Made by a program: the position numbers and the translations under genes
Part shown: positions 60,687 through 64,000 of the stretch, piece by piece
How positions within the stretch are numbered: position 1 is the stretch's first letter
Layout of the letters: each line of letters starts with the position of its first letter
Assembly: GCF_002216065.1 (NCBI RefSeq)
Contig: NZ_CP022282.1
Location: 3,224,001 to 3,288,000, forward strand
Length of the DNA stretch: 64,000 nucleotides
Reading direction: 5' to 3'
Origin: Chryseobacterium sp. T16E-39
Lineage (GTDB): Bacteria; Bacteroidota; Bacteroidia; Flavobacteriales; Weeksellaceae
The notes under the pieces: model-generated
Told to the model about the DNA's origin: nothing
Database searches by the model: none
The model's input: only the letters and a program-made list of their open reading frames with translations

Positions 60687-61217
60687 CTATTCTTTTATAA
60701 GTCCAAAAATAGTAGCATCTACAAACTTTCCCTTTTCAAAGAAAAAATCACGCATGGTTCCTTCTTTCTGAAAACCGGTTGAAAACAGAAGTTTTTCAGA
60801 AGAGATATTAGCAGGATCAATGAAGGCCTCTATTCTGTGAAGATTCATTTTTTCAAATCCATAAGATAAAATAGGCTGTATGGCCTCTTTCATGTATGAT
60901 TTTTGCCAGTATTTTGGATTCAGTTCATAACCTATTTCAGCCTTGAAATGCTCGTGAAACCAATTATGATAACCACATGTTCCTATGACCTTTTTTTCTT
61001 CTTTGAGTTCAATAGCCCATCTAAATCCTTTTTTATTCTCAAACTCTGTATTGAAGGTATTGATCACATTTTCAGCTTCTTCAATTTGAGTAAATGTGGC
61101 CAGATCATAATATTCCATAACGATATCTAAAGAAAAGTATTCAAATAAATCTTTAGCATCATTAGCTGTGAGTTGTCGTAAAATTAATCTTTCAGTTTCT
61201 AATATTGGAAAATCCAT
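60687..61217 (-). CDS. GNAT acetyltransferase, RimJ/RimL type
   Basis: 176 residues. ETERLILRQLTANDAKDLFEYF starts the fold. VIGTCGYHNWFHEHFKAEIGYELNPKYWQKSYMKEAI and HRIEAFIDPANISSEKLLFSTGFQKEG are the family signatures. It probably acetylates a protein or small-molecule amine. The target is unknown. Confidence 0.88.
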   Translation of the reverse strand: MDFPILETERLILRQLTANDAKDLFEYFSLDIVMEYYDLATFTQIEEAENVINTFNTEFENKKGFRWAIELKEEKKVIGTCGYHNWFHEHFKAEIGYELNPKYWQKSYMKEAIQPILSYGFEKMNLHRIEAFIDPANISSEKLLFSTGFQKEGTMRDFFFEKGKFVDATIFGLIKE

Positions 61218-61318
61218 TACTCAATTTTACCGAAAAATACAATAAAAAATTAATTTCGGCAAAGCTGTTTCCGGAAAGATTAATCCCAAAACAATTTTCT
61301 AAGCCTGAATTTATTTTT

Positions 61319-61326
61319 TAAATTTG
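61319..61326 (+). promoter_or_regulatory. Putative -7 box (TAAATTTG) for mutS
   Basis: An exact TAnnTTTG match, 16 bp before the mutS ATG. No clear -33 TTG was found. Confidence 0.4.
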
Positions 61327-61342
61327 ACGTTCATTTTTTACT

Positions 61343-63946
61343 ATGGCAAAAACAAAGAAGGAATCTCCCTCGAAAAAGGAAACTCCATTAATGACTCAGT
61401 ATAATACCATCAAGGCAAAATATCCTGATGCTCTATTGTTGTTCCGGGTAGGAGATTTTTATGAAACTTTTGGACAGGATGCAATTCGGGCTTCTCAGGT
61501 TCTGGGTATTGTCCTCACCAAAAGAGCCAATGGAGAAGGTCATATTGAATTAGCTGGTTTTCCTCATCATTCAGTAGATTCTTATCTGCCAAAATTAGTT
61601 AGAGCAGGACTTCGCGTCGCTATTTGCGACCAATTGGAAGATCCAAAAACAGTGAAAGGAATAGTAAAAAGAGGAGTTACGGAACTGGTTACTCCCGGAG
61701 TTACATTCAATGATCAGGTATTAAGTTCGAAAAAGAATAACTTTCTTCTTTCTCTGCATAAAGAAAAAGAGAAATTTGGGATGGCTTTAGTGGATATTTC
61801 TACCGGAGAATTTTTAGTAAGCGAGGGAAATCTTGAAAAACTCTTGCACATTGTGGCTACTTTTGATCCAAGCGAGATTATTTATCAAAGAAGTGTTCAG
61901 ATTCCTGAGCAATTAAAGAATAAAAGTGCTTTCAAACTGGAAGACTGGGCTTTTCAATATAATTTTGCCTATGAAAAGCTGACCAGCCACTTTAAAACCA
62001 ATTCATTAAAAGGATTTGGTATAGAAGGATTTTCCCTGGCGATTACAGCAGCGGGGGCTATTTTTGCTTATCTGGTAGAGGATACTCATCATAATCTGTT
62101 AGCTCATCTTACTAAAATTAAAGTGATTCCTCAGGATGATTTTTTAATGATGGATAATTTCACATTGAGGAATCTTGAAATTGTTTATCCCAGTAATCCA
62201 CAAGGAAAATCGCTTTTAGATATTATTGATAAAACAGCCACCCCAATGGGAGGAAGGTTGCTAAGAAGAAGGATCATCCTTCCTTTAAAATCAGTTAACG
62301 AAATACAACGGAGGCTTTCACTGATCGATTTTTTAAATGAAAATGATATATTAAAATATGAAATCTCCCAGTTACTAAGATCCATTTCTGATTTAGATCG
62401 TTTAATGGGTAAACTAGCGGCTGAAAAAATATCGCCTAAAGAAATCGGATACCTGCGTCAAAGTTTAGTTAATATCCATACAATCAAAGGATTGCTTCAT
62501 CCGTTTGCTGATGTGTTGGCATGGTTAGAGCCTTTGTATGATTTAAATGAACTTATTAAATTTTTACAGGATCGCCTTAATGATGAGCTTCCGGTAAATA
62601 TTTCAAAAGGGAAGGTAATTAAAGAGGGCATTTCAGAAGAATTAGACAGGTTAAGAAACCTCCAGAGTAAAGGGCGTGGTTTTCTGGATGAGATGTGCCA
62701 ACGGGAAATTGAAAGAACAGGAATAACAAGTCTTAAAATAGATTTTAACAACGTTTTCGGATATTTTATAGAAGTTCGGAATACGCATAAAGATAAGGTT
62801 CCAAGTGATTGGTTAAGAAAACAGACCCTGGTAAGTGCAGAACGTTATATCACTGAAGAATTAAAAGAATATGAAAGTCAGATTCTTGGGGCTGAAGAAA
62901 AGATCAGTGTTTTGGAGAATGAGCTTTACAGGAATGTTTGTTCTGAAACCATGGTGTATATGGATCAGATCCAGGAAAACTCAAATATTATTGCACAGCT
63001 TGATGTCGCAGTAGGTTTATCGGAATTAGCCGTTTCTGAAAGCTATACGAAACCGATCTTGAATGAAAGCTATATTGTTGATTTAAAAGAGGCAAGACAT
63101 CCAATTATTGAAAATGCACTTCCGTTAGGGGAGAAGTATATTCCTAATGACATATTTCTAGACAAAGATTCTCAGCAAATTATAATGGTAACGGGTCCCA
63201 ATATGGCGGGTAAGTCTGCGATCCTTCGTCAGACGGCTATAGTATGTCTCTTAGCTCAAATAGGAAGTTTTGTGCCTGCAAAATATGCTGAAATCGGAGT
63301 TTTAGATAAGATCTTTACCAGAGTAGGGGCTACAGATAATATTTCTGCGGGCGAATCAACTTTTATGGTTGAGATGAATGAAGCCGCCAATATTTTGAAT
63401 AATATTTCAGAAAGGAGTTTAATCTTACTGGATGAAATTGGTCGTGGAACATCTACCTATGATGGGGTTTCCATTGCGTGGGCTATTGCAGAGTATCTGC
63501 ACCAGCATGCAAGTCAGGCAAAAACTTTATTTGCTACCCACTATCATGAATTGAATGAGATGACCGTGAATTTTGAAAGGGTAAAGAACTTCCACGTTTC
63601 TATTCAGGAAAACAAAGGGAATATAATTTTCCTTAGAAAGCTTGTTCCAGGCGGAAGTGAACATAGTTTTGGTATTCATGTAGCAAAGTTAGCGGGGATG
63701 CCTGCAAAAGTCGTAAATAGAGCTAATGAAATTCTAAAAACATTGGAAGCAAGCCGTACTCAGGGAACTTCATCAGAAAGCATTAAAAGAGTAACCGATG
63801 AAAATATGCAGTTGTCGTTCTTTCAGTTAGACGATCCTGTGTTGGAAAATATCCGGGAAGAACTTACGAAAATAGATATCAATACTTTAACACCTATTGA
63901 AGCTTTAATGAAGCTGAATTCGATAAAGAAAATGATTGGAGGTTAG
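61343..63946 (+). CDS. mutS: DNA mismatch repair protein MutS
   Basis: 867 residues. The mismatch-reading motif is GDFYETFG (F39 and E41). The core, clamp and lever domains follow, then the ABC ATPase with Walker A GPNMAGKS at 618-625. LLDEIGRGTSTYDGVSIAWA is the Walker B and D-loop region. ATHYHELNEM is the switch histidine region. It recognises mismatches and recruits MutL. It ends in a very strong terminator. Confidence 0.97.
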   Translation: MAKTKKESPSKKETPLMTQYNTIKAKYPDALLLFRVGDFYETFGQDAIRASQVLGIVLTKRANGEGHIELAGFPHHSVDSYLPKLVRAGLRVAICDQLEDPKTVKGIVKRGVTELVTPGVTFNDQVLSSKKNNFLLSLHKEKEKFGMALVDISTGEFLVSEGNLEKLLHIVATFDPSEIIYQRSVQIPEQLKNKSAFKLEDWAFQYNFAYEKLTSHFKTNSLKGFGIEGFSLAITAAGAIFAYLVEDTHHNLLAHLTKIKVIPQDDFLMMDNFTLRNLEIVYPSNPQGKSLLDIIDKTATPMGGRLLRRRIILPLKSVNEIQRRLSLIDFLNENDILKYEISQLLRSISDLDRLMGKLAAEKISPKEIGYLRQSLVNIHTIKGLLHPFADVLAWLEPLYDLNELIKFLQDRLNDELPVNISKGKVIKEGISEELDRLRNLQSKGRGFLDEMCQREIERTGITSLKIDFNNVFGYFIEVRNTHKDKVPSDWLRKQTLVSAERYITEELKEYESQILGAEEKISVLENELYRNVCSETMVYMDQIQENSNIIAQLDVAVGLSELAVSESYTKPILNESYIVDLKEARHPIIENALPLGEKYIPNDIFLDKDSQQIIMVTGPNMAGKSAILRQTAIVCLLAQIGSFVPAKYAEIGVLDKIFTRVGATDNISAGESTFMVEMNEAANILNNISERSLILLDEIGRGTSTYDGVSIAWAIAEYLHQHASQAKTLFATHYHELNEMTVNFERVKNFHVSIQENKGNIIFLRKLVPGGSEHSFGIHVAKLAGMPAKVVNRANEILKTLEASRTQGTSSESIKRVTDENMQLSFFQLDDPVLENIREELTKIDINTLTPIEALMKLNSIKKMIGG

Positions 63947-63950
63947 ATAT

Positions 63951-63990
63951 AAATAAGAAAGAAAGTTTGTTATAACTTTCTTTCTTATTT
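63951..63990 (+). terminator. Intrinsic terminator after mutS
   Basis: A perfect 17-bp stem (63951-63967 with 63974-63990) has a 6-nt loop. The distal arm is T-rich and continues into TTGTT. Confidence 0.8.
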
Positions 63991-64000
63991 TGTTAGCAGC

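Noticed and set aside
1..64000. CRISPR array or insertion sequence
   Set aside because: No regular repeat-spacer series and no transposase-like frame was found in the window.

Overview
The window looks like chromosomal DNA of a Flavobacteriia member, most like Chryseobacterium or a close relative. The evidence is low G+C, TAnnTTTG (-7) promoter boxes with TTTG at -33, several TTG starts, a MurF-Alr fusion, a SpmA-SpmB fusion, TonB-dependent uptake, 2TM-domain/LytTR signalling and Bacteroidota-type lipoproteins. The genus is inferred from protein character, not from a marker search.

Layout. 1-7.9 kb: patatin-like phospholipase (cut by the window edge), MurF-Alr, thymidine kinase, an acidic repeat protein, RsmI, a WG-repeat protein and FabG. 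7.9-12.9 kb: GuaC, then a three-gene operon (Lgt-like membrane protein, small two-helix membrane protein, radical SAM enzyme of the tetraether-lipid-synthase type), then a GNAT and SurE. 13-16 kb: Tsp/Prc protease and a lipoprotein Cu/Zn SOD. 16-24 kb: an AraC/GyrI-like regulator followed by a TonB receptor, a secreted protein, a histidine kinase fused to a 2TM domain, three free 2TM proteins, an ICMT-like methyltransferase and a LytTR response regulator. 24-27 kb: poorly known proteins, including one with a Gly/Cys-rich tail. 27-35.7 kb: MnmA, an outer-membrane protein, ClpC, three glycosyltransferases and SufE. 35.7-38.3 kb: a small accessory pocket with a frameshifted lipoprotein gene and a JAMM-like lipoprotein, ending at two identical tRNA-Val genes. 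38.3-64 kb: mostly housekeeping (FolC, TolC, SprT, ManC, Bcp, Nth, DUF885 peptidase, ExbB/ExbD/TonB, SpmAB, AccD, aldolase, NadK, TrmH-like, bestrophin, JmjC/cupin, MutS).

Main discoveries. (1) Three promoters in the 16-24 kb cluster share a 9-bp direct repeat with 21-bp periodicity, each ending 30-31 bp upstream of a TAnnTTTG box. This is the geometry expected for LytTR binding and suggests that the response regulator at 23290-24033 controls the TonB receptor, the kinase and the 2TM genes. (2) The Lgt-like / small membrane protein / Tes-like radical SAM operon looks like an uncharacterised membrane-lipid-modifying system. (3) A complete promoter and an intrinsic terminator flank about 70 nt with no ORF at 56.6-56.7 kb, a candidate small RNA. 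(4) Thymidine kinase, endonuclease III and AccD in this window each lack most or all of the Cys metal ligands usual for their families.
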